This document shows positions 37,243 to 46,434 of a stretch of DNA of 64,000 bases, piece after piece. A program made the translations under genes and the position numbers. Each line of letters starts with the position of its first letter. Positions within the stretch are counted from its first letter, which is position 1. The DNA comes from Bacteroides ihuae (GTDB lineage: Bacteria > Bacteroidota > Bacteroidia > Bacteroidales > Bacteroidaceae). Below the pieces are notes generated by a model. The model saw only the letters and a list, made by a program, of their open reading frames with translations, ran no database searches and was not told the DNA's origin. The DNA lies in the NCBI RefSeq assembly GCF_900104585.1, contig NZ_FNVX01000004.1, positions 62,001-126,000 of the forward strand, read 5' to 3'.

Positions 37243-38583
37243 ATGATACAAGAAAAAAAGAACAAAAACATCGTAGCCATTGTCACGATGTTCTTCATTT
37301 TTGCTATGATTTCATTCGTGACTAACCTTGCTGCACCTTTTGGCACCATTTGGAAAAACGAATACGCCGGTGCAAATACTTTGGGCATGATGGGAAACAT
37401 GATGAATTTCCTGGCATATCTATTTATGGGTATTCCTGCAGGTAACATGCTTGTTAAAATCGGTTACAAAAAGACAGCACTCATTGCGATGGGTGTCGGT
37501 TTTTTAGGGTTGTTTACACAGTATTCCTCAAGCTTATTTGGTGCAAATATTGAAGTGTTCACTGTAGGTGAATTTGCTATCAAATTAAATTTCATTATCT
37601 ATTTATTAGGCGCCTTCATCTGTGGTTTCTGTGTCTGCATGCTTAATACTGTTGTTAATCCCATGCTTAATTTGCTTGGCGGTGGTGGTAACAAAGGAAA
37701 CCAACTCATTCAAACCGGTGGTGCTCTTAACTCTCTCTCTGGCACACTGACACCTCTTTTTGTAGGTGCATTAATTGGCACAGTAACTTCTCAGACAGCA
37801 ATGTCAGATGTATCGCCACTTTTGTTTATTGCAATGGGTGTTTTTGTATCAGCTTTCATTATCATCTCATTTATAGCTATACCAGAACCCCATCTTCGGA
37901 AAGGGAATGCAGAAAAAGAAAAATACGCTCATAGCCCTTGGCACTTTCGCCACACAGTACTAGGAGTCATTGGTATTTTTATTTATGTAGGTATTGAAAT
38001 TGGTATCCCAGGCACGCTTAACTTCTACCTAGCTGATTCGAGTACAAAAGGAGCTGGTTTATTAGTAAATGGCGCAGCCATTGGAGGAGCTATTTCAGCT
38101 ATCTATTGGTTATTAATGCTCGTAGGGCGCTCAGCTAGTAGTGCAATTAGTGGTAAAATATCTAGTAGAACACAGTTAATCGTCGTTTCCGCTACAGCTA
38201 TCTGCTTCGTGTTAATTGCAATTATAACGCCAAAAGAAGTAACGGTTTCTATGCCCGGATATAGTGTAGAAGAGGGCTTTCAAATGGCACAAGTGCCAGT
38301 TAGTGCCCTCTTTTTAGTACTTTGTGGCCTTTGCACCTCTGTTATGTGGGGTGGAATTTTTAATCTCGCTGTTGAAGGCTTAGGAAAATACACAGCACAA
38401 GCCTCCGGTATCTTTATGATGATGGTTGTTGGCGGAGGCGTATTGCCGCTTGTTCAACAATTTATTTCCGACTCTATTGGCTACATGTCAAGCTATTGGC
38501 TTATTATTGCACTGTTAGCTTACATTCTCTTTTATGGCTTAGTAGGTTGCAAGAACGTGAACAAAAACATCCCTGTTGAATAA
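37243..38583 (+). CDS. MFS sugar permease (FucP / glucose-galactose type)
   Basis: This 446-residue inner-membrane protein has about 12 hydrophobic segments. It fits the FucP-like branch of the major facilitator superfamily: an N-terminal ATVTMFF-type helix entry (VAIVTMFFIFAMISFVTN), GIPAGNMLVKIGYKKTAL between TM2 and TM3, and a GGALNSLSGTLTPLFVG stretch in TM5. Position between galM and galK makes galactose (or glucose/galactose) symport with protons the most likely function. Confidence 0.9.
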   Translation: MIQEKKNKNIVAIVTMFFIFAMISFVTNLAAPFGTIWKNEYAGANTLGMMGNMMNFLAYLFMGIPAGNMLVKIGYKKTALIAMGVGFLGLFTQYSSSLFGANIEVFTVGEFAIKLNFIIYLLGAFICGFCVCMLNTVVNPMLNLLGGGGNKGNQLIQTGGALNSLSGTLTPLFVGALIGTVTSQTAMSDVSPLLFIAMGVFVSAFIIISFIAIPEPHLRKGNAEKEKYAHSPWHFRHTVLGVIGIFIYVGIEIGIPGTLNFYLADSSTKGAGLLVNGAAIGGAISAIYWLLMLVGRSASSAISGKISSRTQLIVVSATAICFVLIAIITPKEVTVSMPGYSVEEGFQMAQVPVSALFLVLCGLCTSVMWGGIFNLAVEGLGKYTAQASGIFMMMVVGGGVLPLVQQFISDSIGYMSSYWLIIALLAYILFYGLVGCKNVNKNIPVE

Positions 38584-38626
38584 CAAAATATAAATATCAT
38601 TTATTCATACCATAAACTTCATTACC

Positions 38627-39778
38627 ATGGACATAGAATATGTAAGAAGCCGTTTCACAAAGCACTTTGACGGGACTACCGGATTTGTGTATGCATCACC
38701 CGGACGTATTAACCTCATCGGAGAGCACACCGACTATAATGGTGGTTTTGTCTTTCCCGGTGCTATAGACAAAGGCATGATTGCAGAAATTAAGCCCAAC
38801 GGCACAAAAAAAGTATTAGCCTATTCCATCGACTTAAAAGACTATGTTGAATTCGGTCTCAACGAAGAAGATGCTCCCCATGCTAGCTGGGCACGATATA
38901 TTTTCGGAGTTTGCCGTGAAATGATTAAACGCGGTGTAAAAGTGGAAGGATTCAATACTGCTTTTGCAGGAGACGTACCTCTGGGTGCCGGCATGTCATC
39001 ATCCGCTGCTCTTGAAAGCACTTACGCTTTCGCTCTTAACGAATTATTCAATGGAAACATTGACAAGTTTGAATTAGCCAAAGTGGGACAGGCAACGGAA
39101 CACAACTATTGTGGCGTTAACTGCGGAATCATGGATCAATTTGCATCTGTCTTCGGAAAAGCAGGAAGCCTCATCCGCTTAGATTGTCGTTCGTTAGAAT
39201 ACCAATACTTCCCTTTCAAGCCAGAAGGTTACCGTTTGGTATTGCTAGATTCTGTAGTAAAACACGAATTAGCTTCTTCAGCATACAATAAACGTCGCCA
39301 ATCTTGCGAAACAGCCGTAGCTGCAATCAAAAAGAACCATCCTACAGTAGAATTCCTGAGAGATGCTACTATGGACATGCTTAAGGCAGTTAAAGACGAA
39401 ATCACTGCTGAAGACTACATGCGTTCAGAATACGTTATTGAAGAAATTCAACGCGTACTAGACGTATGTGATGCTTTGGAAGTTGGAGATTACGAAACTG
39501 TTGGTCAGAAGATGTATGAGACTCACCACGGAATGAGCAAGCTTTACGAAGTAAGCTGTGAGGAACTTGATTTCTTGAACGACTGCGCTAAGGAGTGTGG
39601 TGTAACCGGTTCGCGTGTAATGGGCGGAGGCTTTGGAGGTTGCACGATTAACTTAGTGAAAGACGAACTTTACGATAACTTCATTGCAACAGCCGAAAAA
39701 GCATTCACTGAAAAGTTTGGCAGAAGTCCTAAAGTGTATGACGTAGTCATAGGCGATGGGTCAAGAAGAATTTTGTAG
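38627..39778 (+). CDS. galK: Galactokinase
   Basis: This 383-residue GHMP-family kinase phosphorylates galactose at C1 using ATP. It has the galactokinase signature PGRINLIGEHTDYNGG, the ATP-binding GHMP loop VPLGAGMSSSAALE, the catalytic-Asp region GIMDQFAS and the C-terminal motif GSRVMGGGFGGCTINLV. It is the last gene of the galM-permease-galK operon and is followed by a clear intrinsic terminator. Confidence 0.96.
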   Translation: MDIEYVRSRFTKHFDGTTGFVYASPGRINLIGEHTDYNGGFVFPGAIDKGMIAEIKPNGTKKVLAYSIDLKDYVEFGLNEEDAPHASWARYIFGVCREMIKRGVKVEGFNTAFAGDVPLGAGMSSSAALESTYAFALNELFNGNIDKFELAKVGQATEHNYCGVNCGIMDQFASVFGKAGSLIRLDCRSLEYQYFPFKPEGYRLVLLDSVVKHELASSAYNKRRQSCETAVAAIKKNHPTVEFLRDATMDMLKAVKDEITAEDYMRSEYVIEEIQRVLDVCDALEVGDYETVGQKMYETHHGMSKLYEVSCEELDFLNDCAKECGVTGSRVMGGGFGGCTINLVKDELYDNFIATAEKAFTEKFGRSPKVYDVVIGDGSRRIL

Positions 39779-39800
39779 TAATATCACTCTTAACAATACG

Positions 39801-39833
39801 AAAGGCTGATTTGGAATTTCCAAGTCAGCCTTT
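39801..39833 (+). terminator. Terminator of the galactose operon
   Basis: The arms AAAGGCTGA (39801-39809) and TCAGCCTTT (39825-39833) pair perfectly, with inner TTGG/CCAA pairing. The hairpin ends in a T-run, 23 bases after the galK stop. Confidence 0.8.
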
Positions 39834-39989
39834 TATGTTTCTATTCATCCCCAGGATTTACAGCTAGATTACAGCCCGTCTACCTATAGACAGAAGATCT
39901 ATCACACTTTTAAGTAGTTAATGCCAGGATCACTACGACCATTTCCAGGGAAGTACAGGCAAATCTGCTGCGAATATTAGTTTCATTAT

Positions 39990-40010
39990 TATTGCTGTCC
40001 GGTAAAAATT
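39990..40010. repeat. IS left terminal inverted repeat
   Basis: A 21-bp sequence that is the exact reverse complement of 41377-41397. The last bases outside it, 39981-39989, are the left copy of the target duplication. Confidence 0.92.
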
Positions 40011-40084
40011 GAAAAGCATAAAATATCTGTCCGAATTGCCTATAAAAAGGCAGTTCGGCTTTTTCCTTCAAAAAGCAAGCCCTC

Positions 40085-41287
40085 TTAATCAAAGAGTGTT
40101 GGTTCTGGAGGTGATAAACTGGACTGGTTAATGATTCTCAACCATGCTTTTTCCGGATTTTCGCAGAACATATAGAGGTCAATGTAGTACATGAGTGTCT
40201 GCCTTATGATTGTTACAAGATTTGAGAAGCTCCATTTCCGTTTAATTCGTTTTCTTATGACAGATAATAGTAAGTTTGCAATAAGTGTTACCCATATCTG
40301 TGTTTTGATTGCGTTTACGCTCTCTCCAAAGAAGTATCTGAGTGGAAAATTCTGCTTCAACTGCTTGAACAGGCTCTCTATCTGCCAGCGCCGTAAATAA
40401 ATGGCAATAATTTCTTCCGGTTCCAACTCAAAGTTATTGGTCAGAAGAACGCTTGAGTACTTCTTCTTTTCCTCCCAATACTCTATCCGACGTGAAACAT
40501 GTGTTATATCGTCCTTTTTAAGCTCTATCATATGATCGCTTAGTACAACCAGCCCATCTTTATTCACAAGAAAATGGCCGTTAAGAGGGGTGTAGCGTAG
40601 GCTTTTCTTCATTTTGGTTACATAAAAGACTCCGTTGTCTGTTAATTCTTGAAAGACCTTATAGTCTATATATGCCCTATCCATGGCTATGAATGCCCCA
40701 TTTGTCAGTTTTAGTTTAGTAAGCATAACATGATCGTGAGTTGCTGCCGATGTGAAATGAATGTTATAAGGTACTCCTTCCTCGGCTTTGAGCACAGTGT
40801 GAACCTTTATGCCTCCTTTCTTCTTTCCATGCTTGGGATTGCGGCCTACACCTTTCAAAACGTTTGAAAACAGTGTTATTGTAGTAGAATCCATGATGTG
40901 CAGCAAGCGCTCCCAAGCCTTGTCCGTTCGGCTGTCCGCTAAATCATTTTTGTATTTCCGGTATAGGGAGAAATATATCTGCTCAAAGAACTCATTACTG
41001 CGCCTATTGTTGGCTTCTGCCAAAGTGCTGCGTTTTACCATGTAATCTATGCCTAGGTGATTGATCTTATTTGCCTCAGAGAGCATTCCTATTACGATTT
41101 CACGTAGAGAATCATAGCGCATCAGCACGGCGTAGAGCATTATTACAAAGTGAGAGTAGCCGTCTAGCTTCTTCACATAGCGCTCATGCAAACCTTTTCG
41201 GCTTATTCTTGCAATTTCTTGGCTATCGATCAATTTTAATAGCTGCGCATAAAGCGGCTGTCCGGTAAAATATGTATTTTTGCCCAT
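40085..41287 (-). CDS. IS4-family DDE transposase
   Basis: A transposase of about 400 residues, starting at the ATG at 41287 (MGKNTYFTGQPLY); the frame opens further upstream at 41317 but the shorter start is more natural. The N-terminal half carries the DUF4372-like region of IS4 proteins. Catalytic residues are visible as the first Asp in HIMDSTTI, the second in IAMDRAYIDY and the Glu in LRRWQIESLFKQLKQ, the Y-(2)-R-(3)-E-(6)-K signature of IS4. No frameshift or internal stop is present, so the enzyme should be active. Confidence 0.93.
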   Translation of the reverse strand: MGKNTYFTGQPLYAQLLKLIDSQEIARISRKGLHERYVKKLDGYSHFVIMLYAVLMRYDSLREIVIGMLSEANKINHLGIDYMVKRSTLAEANNRRSNEFFEQIYFSLYRKYKNDLADSRTDKAWERLLHIMDSTTITLFSNVLKGVGRNPKHGKKKGGIKVHTVLKAEEGVPYNIHFTSAATHDHVMLTKLKLTNGAFIAMDRAYIDYKVFQELTDNGVFYVTKMKKSLRYTPLNGHFLVNKDGLVVLSDHMIELKKDDITHVSRRIEYWEEKKKYSSVLLTNNFELEPEEIIAIYLRRWQIESLFKQLKQNFPLRYFFGESVNAIKTQIWVTLIANLLLSVIRKRIKRKWSFSNLVTIIRQTLMYYIDLYMFCENPEKAWLRIINQSSLSPPEPTLFD

Positions 41288-41376
41288 AGATTTTCCTTTT
41301 AGGTGTGGTAACTGCAAAGGAAAGAAAAAGGGCTGGATTCCAAGAGAGGAAAACAGCCCTAATTTTTTGGTCCACT

Positions 41377-41397
41377 AATTTTTACCGGACAGCAATA
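41377..41397. repeat. IS right terminal inverted repeat
   Basis: A 21-bp exact reverse complement of 39990-40010, followed by the right copy of the 9-bp target duplication at 41398-41406. Confidence 0.92.
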
Positions 41398-41416
41398 TTT
41401 CATTATATTCTTATAC

Positions 41417-41500
41417 GCTGAAACAATAAGTTTTGGTTAATTGAAACTTTAGTTTCAGCACGTAAAACCTTTTGTCTCAACGTAAGAAACCTTTAGTTTC
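41417..41500. repeat. Cluster of GAAAC/GTTTC palindromes
   Basis: GCTGAAAC (41417-41424) pairs with GTTTCAGC (41452-41459). Two short hairpins GAAAC-TTTA-GTTTC (41443-41456) and GAAAC-CTTTA-GTTTC (41486-41500) lie within and after it. They belong to the non-coding stretch that received the IS element. Confidence 0.6.
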
Positions 41501-41642
41501 ATCACTAGAAAAAAATGGCGATGTGTACTTCCCTGACTTTTACTGAATTGAGTAGACAGTTTTTAGTCTTTCAAGCTAAAAAGGTAGACTGACTTGTTAC
41601 TAAATAAGTTGTCACATATATAAGTCACAAATAGGAAATACC

Positions 41643-42866
41643 TTAAAAACGTCCTAGTACATTCTCTCCATCCGCCAAACGTTTGTACCGAAGTAAAGCT
41701 TCAATGTAGTAGTAATCAGCATAAATAATCGATGCATTAATTTCTGAACCAGCAGGCCAATGACCGGTAGAATGAAGCAAGAAGGACGGTTTACTTTCCC
41801 CACTCTGATAAGCCCGCGAGCTCAAGTTCTTGAGCATCTTTATAGCCACATCCTTATATTGAGCAGCTTTCTCTCCATCCAAATAAGTAGAAAGTTCTAA
41901 TAAAGCAGAAGCAACAATGGCCGCCGCCGATGCGTCACGAGGAGCATTTGGAATATTCGGAGCACTGAAATCCCAATAAGGAACGTAATCCGATGGTAAA
42001 TCATTCAAATATACATCCGAGATTTTTTGTACAAAATCCAAATATTTGGTATCTTTCGTTTCCCGATAACACATCGTATATCCATAAATGGCCCATGCCT
42101 GTCCTCGTGCCCACATACTGTTATCAGCATATCCTTGGTGAGTCACCCCTTTTATTAAATTTCCGGTAATAGTGTCATATACTGCCACATGATAAGATGT
42201 ATAATCTGGACGAAACTGACATTTCATCGTTTTATCGGCATGAGACACAGCTATATCATACAACCGCTTACCACCTCCATTCTTTGAAGCCCAGAAAAGC
42301 ATTTCGAGATTTATCATATTATCCATGATGGTGTTGTGAGGCCAATGTCGTGGACCAACCTCACGCGGCCACGAAAGAATAGTACCTACCACCGGATTAA
42401 AAAGTGTGGCCAATGTATCGGCGGCATTGAGTATAATCTGCTTATAAGCGGGATTCTTTGTAAGCCGATAAGCGTTGCCATAACTGCAAAAGATAAGAAA
42501 TCCGAGATCATGATCGTAAGCCGGAGTATGAGCTAAGAAAGAAAGAGACGATGTGAACTTCTCAGCCTCGAGCTTAATGGCTTCATCGTGCGTATATTCA
42601 TAGTCATACCATAAAATACCTGGCCAGAAGCCCGATGTCCATTCCTCTTTCGTGACTTTACGACATTCCCACGTCGTTAAACTATCCATAATGTTTCGAG
42701 GCATCATTGTATAGTCAATTACAGAATCACCTTTTAGTTCTTTTAATGTTCGCCCAACCTGAACAGCACAATAATCCAATGCTTTATCAGCATCCATTAT
42801 TTCAGTTGATTGATGCGAACATCCACAAAAGCACAAAAGTGTTAGCCCTAATACAAACTTATTCAT
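41643..42866 (-). CDS. GH88 unsaturated glucuronyl/galacturonyl hydrolase
   Basis: This 407-residue lipoprotein (lipobox LCFCGC) has the GH88 (alpha/alpha)6 pattern. The two catalytic-type aspartates are in YDHDLGFL (Asp120) and HNTIMDNMINLEML (Asp182); their spacing of 62 is close to that of characterised family members. GH88 enzymes hydrate and release the 4,5-unsaturated uronic acid that polysaccharide lyases leave at chain ends. This fits the two lyase-type genes in the same PUL. It is the last PUL gene and has its own unit after a terminator at 42949-42977. The lipobox suggests a periplasm-facing or surface anchor. Confidence 0.9.
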   Translation of the reverse strand: MNKFVLGLTLLCFCGCSHQSTEIMDADKALDYCAVQVGRTLKELKGDSVIDYTMMPRNIMDSLTTWECRKVTKEEWTSGFWPGILWYDYEYTHDEAIKLEAEKFTSSLSFLAHTPAYDHDLGFLIFCSYGNAYRLTKNPAYKQIILNAADTLATLFNPVVGTILSWPREVGPRHWPHNTIMDNMINLEMLFWASKNGGGKRLYDIAVSHADKTMKCQFRPDYTSYHVAVYDTITGNLIKGVTHQGYADNSMWARGQAWAIYGYTMCYRETKDTKYLDFVQKISDVYLNDLPSDYVPYWDFSAPNIPNAPRDASAAAIVASALLELSTYLDGEKAAQYKDVAIKMLKNLSSRAYQSGESKPSFLLHSTGHWPAGSEINASIIYADYYYIEALLRYKRLADGENVLGRF

Positions 42867-42948
42867 ATATCCGTTTCTTATTTATCGAAATTACTATATA
42901 TGTTATACGAATTGCACAACAAACACACCTAAGAGCAAAATGAAAAAA

Positions 42949-42977
42949 GGGTTGCATAAACCGAATTTATGCAACCC
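42949..42977 (-). terminator. Terminator after the GH28-GH97 unit
   Basis: The 12-base arms GGGTTGCATAAA (42949-42960) and TTTATGCAACCC (42966-42977) pair perfectly around loop CCGAA. Read on the minus strand a TTTTTT run follows. It lies 24 bases beyond the GH97 stop. Confidence 0.85.
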
Positions 42978-43000
42978 TCAGAGAAGACTCATGATAACAG

Positions 43001-44947
43001 CTATCCTTTGTATTTTTTATATCCCTTCAGTTCTTTCTCGCTCATCGGTATGAGTTGAATCGCCACACCCCCACTCGGTTTCAAATTAAACTTAAGCGTC
43101 TGCGATGCGTTTACTTTGAAGTAAGTGCATTGCACATGCGTCTTTGTCTTTACGGCATCTCCTCCGTCGGTATAAATACGAGCCAGGTAATATTTTCCCT
43201 TTTCCAGAAAGCTCAACGAAACGGTTTCTTGCGAACCTTCGTTATTTGTAATGCCACCAACAAACCATTCATGGCCTTTGCGACGAGCAATAATAGCCGA
43301 CTTACCCGGTTCCCCGGACAACACCTTCGTATCATCAAACACCGTAGGCAGATTCTTGAAGAATTCCACTTCAGGCTCACCTTCATAAAGCGGTGGTTTA
43401 TCATACCAAAACAAGGTTAACAATGGGCTGTAGAAGATGACTGAAGCCGCCAACTGATGAGCATGCGTTGTCTTCAACCGTTTATCGTAATAACAAATAG
43501 TATAATCGGCTGCTCCGGAAAGCATGCGTGTAAAAGGGAGGATGGTATTGTTCGTCGCATCGGGAAATTCCTCATTGCCACGAATGCCCTCCTGAGTAAG
43601 CAGATTGGGATAAGTACGACTAAAGCCGGATGGACGATACTCATCGTGTATATTGACCATCAAATGATTTTCGGCAGCCAGTCTCACCAAATCGTGCATC
43701 CATGTTGCCCAACGGTGGGTTTTAAATTGCACAAAACCGAACTTCACTCCGGCAACGCCCCAATCCTTCAATACAGGAAACAATTCACGAGCTTGTTTCT
43801 CCAAAGCATGATGGTTGACGTATAACCAAACACCCACACCTTTCTCTTTTCCATAAGCAATGACCCGCTTCATGTCGATAGGAGCTACCACCTGAGTAGC
43901 ATCTGATGCATAATCAAAAGCCGGACCATACCATTTCCAATCAAAAAGAATATATTGCATATTCTGCTGTGCACAGAAGTCAATGCAAGCCAATGCGTTC
44001 GCTGTGGTAAGCGTTGTTTCACGCATAATTTTTCCCGGCTTTATCCAACTAGTATCGGCAATCTCACAAGGAGGGTTCAGGTTCTGCACAATGTCGTTGT
44101 TCTCTAACAGCTTGCCGGGAGTGTCGGCCACCATCACCACTTTCCAAGGTGTAGCATAAGGGGTAACCATATCCATACGGCTATACATATCCGTAGCGAT
44201 TGTATTCGGTTTATTTTTAGAACGAGTAAAATTAGTCAGACACCAATTATCAGTATCAGCATCCGTCAACGCAGCCCATTTACCATTAGGCAGATGCAAG
44301 GTCAGTGCCCGCTCGTAGACCATTCCTTCCTCCCATTCAGGAATGGCCAGTTCCTCATAAGGTGCCTGCGCCCACTTAGCACACCAAGCCTTGGTACCCT
44401 CGGGCAAAGAATACTCAGTAAGATCGGCTACTACACTATTAAAAAGAGCATCTGGATGCATAGGAAAAGAGTAACGAAAAGCCACCCCTTCATTATATAC
44501 ACGAACTTCAATATTCATTCGATAGTTCGACTTGTCTCGTTTAAAAAAAGATATTACCGCACTATGATAAGCATCTTTAACGGTGGATCGTTCGCCATAC
44601 AAGGGTTTCCAGCTATCATTCTTCTCACCATACGTAGCCTTATCAAAAACAAGATTATCGCACCAGCAATTTACCTTAGTTACCTTGGGAGTATAAGCCA
44701 GCGCACTCTCCCACTTACTATTCTTCATTTCCACACCCATGCGAGAGGACAAAACAAGCGGTTCGCCCCTATAGCTTATTTCGTAAAAAAGCTGATTGAC
44801 AGTATTCTCTTCCTGCTGATAAAAACGGAATTGAAGGGTGTTGTCAGGAGACGATACGTTTACCTCTGTACCCTGAATCATATCGGCACTTGCCCTAAAA
44901 GGAAATAAAGCAAGCAATAGTAGAGTGATCCAAAAACAGTTTTTCAT
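43001..44947 (-). CDS. GH97 glycoside hydrolase with non-standard catalytic motif
   Basis: This 648-residue protein has a signal peptide (ending FPFRASA) and the GH97 order: N-terminal beta-sandwich, barrel and C-terminal beta domain. It differs from the GH97 at 4926-6926. Where that protein has KVDFMD with Asp417, this one reads KFGFVQ with Gly404, so the retaining nucleophile is absent. It has HDEYRPSG, RTYPN and TQEGIRGNEE, closer to the SusB-type inverting arrangement, which uses glutamates in these blocks; an Asp precedes the Glu in the first. Substrate and even activity are uncertain. The GH28-like gene ends 13 bases before it starts, so both form one unit. Confidence 0.85.
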   Translation of the reverse strand: MKNCFWITLLLLALFPFRASADMIQGTEVNVSSPDNTLQFRFYQQEENTVNQLFYEISYRGEPLVLSSRMGVEMKNSKWESALAYTPKVTKVNCWCDNLVFDKATYGEKNDSWKPLYGERSTVKDAYHSAVISFFKRDKSNYRMNIEVRVYNEGVAFRYSFPMHPDALFNSVVADLTEYSLPEGTKAWCAKWAQAPYEELAIPEWEEGMVYERALTLHLPNGKWAALTDADTDNWCLTNFTRSKNKPNTIATDMYSRMDMVTPYATPWKVVMVADTPGKLLENNDIVQNLNPPCEIADTSWIKPGKIMRETTLTTANALACIDFCAQQNMQYILFDWKWYGPAFDYASDATQVVAPIDMKRVIAYGKEKGVGVWLYVNHHALEKQARELFPVLKDWGVAGVKFGFVQFKTHRWATWMHDLVRLAAENHLMVNIHDEYRPSGFSRTYPNLLTQEGIRGNEEFPDATNNTILPFTRMLSGAADYTICYYDKRLKTTHAHQLAASVIFYSPLLTLFWYDKPPLYEGEPEVEFFKNLPTVFDDTKVLSGEPGKSAIIARRKGHEWFVGGITNNEGSQETVSLSFLEKGKYYLARIYTDGGDAVKTKTHVQCTYFKVNASQTLKFNLKPSGGVAIQLIPMSEKELKGYKKYKG

Positions 44948-44960
44948 AACCTATTACTTA

Positions 44961-46349
44961 TTATTTTACTTTAATATTTTCAACATATTCATTTGTCTGG
45001 AAATCTTTAAGATCTTTCATCTTCACCCCATTAATCAATATATTTTCAAAGGTGATATTCTTTACATTTCTCTCCAAATCGAACCCTTTGATGAGTGAAG
45101 GATTCTCTCCCACTCCATTATAGCTAATATTGCGGAAAGTCACATCTTCGACACCTCGTCCCGGTTCTTTATCATATTTAGCATTGAATCTTACGTTCAC
45201 ATAAAATAAACATCCCTCCTGAATACTCTCTACCCGAATATTATCAAACAATACGTGACGTACAAGGTTACGGTCACCCGCATCAATAGCCATGCAGCCT
45301 TGATAAGGCACATCATCTTCATCGTGCTCCAAAATGTCTATGTTACGTATTGTAATATCCTCCACTGTATCTCCCGGCATTCCATCAGAATTTCCATGAC
45401 CACCAATATTTATTGGATGTGCAATGTCCGCCCAAAGAATGGAGTTTTGCACCAACACATTCTTCACATCTCCCCAAAAGTTCCAACGATGAGCATAGAT
45501 AGCGATACAATCATCACTATTGCGCATGAAAACATGATCTACCGTCACGTTCTTACAACTCATTAAGTCTATGCCATCACTCCAACCTTTACAACTAAAG
45601 CTCTTTAGGTTCTTAATGGTCAGGCCCTCTGCCTGTCCGCCAAACACAGTATAATGATCGGGATTCATCACAGTGATGCCATCAATCAGCACGTTTTTAG
45701 AATAAGTCACCTCCACTCCTCTTTGTGGATGATCTAATATTCCACGTCCGATGATGCGTACATTCTCAGCATTATCAACCAACAATTTAGCTCTTAGTAC
45801 AGCACCCGGAGCCAAGTAAACCGTGGTGTTCGAAGGAATACGAATCAGATTATTGGGTAAGTCCTTAGGCGTATGTATGCCCGGTCCAAAGTACATCACC
45901 CCTTTTTCTTCTTTGGTGTATGTTTCCGTTTCCAACGGATTAGCAAAAAGATGTAAGTTATGCAAGCGATCTCCATTGAACTCGACAGAAAGATTCATAG
46001 GTTTAGGAACAGTGAACAAAATAGTATTCCCGTTCACCGCATATTTTATTCCCTTGGCTAATGGACGAATATCGACTCTATCAATAAGTCCATTATTCTT
46101 TTTCACCATCACCTCCACCGGACTTCCCATATCGAATTGCACCATAGAAGCATCTTGTACATTGTCCATATCGACCTGCACATTATATTCGAATAAGTCT
46201 TTCCACTCGGCACTCCCTACAGAACGAACACGAACTGTATAGTCGTCATTATGTTTCAAGCCTGTATTCAAGCTAGCCGGATATGTTACAAGCTGAGCAT
46301 GCGTGGTTACTGTTGCCAGAAAGGAGAAAAGTAATAAATAGTGTTTCAT
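44961..46349 (-). CDS. GH28-like right-handed beta-helix glycosidase
   Basis: This 462-residue exported protein (signal peptide ending TVTTHAQ) has an N-terminal beta domain (about 20-130) and a long parallel beta-helix. GH28 landmarks are present: SDGIDLMSCKNV, NSDDCIAIY with the catalytic-type Asp pair, and IGGHGNSDG. GH28 enzymes hydrolyse alpha-galacturonic acid or related linkages in pectic polymers; more distant relatives act on other alpha-glycosides. It shares an operon with the GH97 gene and starts after a minus-strand -7 box at 46420-46427. Confidence 0.85.
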   Translation of the reverse strand: MKHYLLLFSFLATVTTHAQLVTYPASLNTGLKHNDDYTVRVRSVGSAEWKDLFEYNVQVDMDNVQDASMVQFDMGSPVEVMVKKNNGLIDRVDIRPLAKGIKYAVNGNTILFTVPKPMNLSVEFNGDRLHNLHLFANPLETETYTKEEKGVMYFGPGIHTPKDLPNNLIRIPSNTTVYLAPGAVLRAKLLVDNAENVRIIGRGILDHPQRGVEVTYSKNVLIDGITVMNPDHYTVFGGQAEGLTIKNLKSFSCKGWSDGIDLMSCKNVTVDHVFMRNSDDCIAIYAHRWNFWGDVKNVLVQNSILWADIAHPINIGGHGNSDGMPGDTVEDITIRNIDILEHDEDDVPYQGCMAIDAGDRNLVRHVLFDNIRVESIQEGCLFYVNVRFNAKYDKEPGRGVEDVTFRNISYNGVGENPSLIKGFDLERNVKNITFENILINGVKMKDLKDFQTNEYVENIKVK

Positions 46350-46419
46350 GGTTACTGGAATATTATAATATGAACTCTTTAATACATACGATTAAAGTCT
46401 GTAAAATACTCAATGGAAG

Positions 46420-46427
46420 CAAATATA
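46420..46427 (-). promoter_or_regulatory. -7 box for the GH28-GH97 unit
   Basis: CAAATATA reads TATATTTG on the minus strand (TAnnTTTG), 71 bases before the GH28 start and just after the terminator of the upstream unit. No clear -33 was identified. Confidence 0.4.
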
Positions 46428-46434
46428 AAAAGAA

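Larger units (their letters stand above)
39990..41397 (-). mobile_element. Complete IS4-type insertion sequence, 1,408 bp
   Basis: The element is bounded by perfect 21-bp terminal inverted repeats (39990-40010 and 41377-41397, beginning TATTGCTGTCCGG). It is flanked by a 9-bp direct repeat TTTCATTAT (39981-39989 and 41398-41406), which is the target-site duplication. One intact transposase gene fills it. Intact ends, gene and identical duplications indicate a recent insertion. It sits downstream of galK's terminator and upstream (in map terms) of GH88, inside a palindromic non-coding stretch, and interrupts no gene. Confidence 0.93.

Noticed and set aside
39990..41397. IS element as one end of a composite transposon
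   Set aside because: Only one copy is seen and its own 9-bp target duplication flanks it directly, so it inserted alone.
41417..41500. GAAAC/GTTTC units as a CRISPR array
   Set aside because: The units are short palindromes without regular repeats or spacers, and no cas genes are present.
44294..44908. Plus-strand frame of 204 codons
   Set aside because: It lies entirely opposite the GH97 gene, has low-complexity composition and no domain or signal features; it is a shadow frame.
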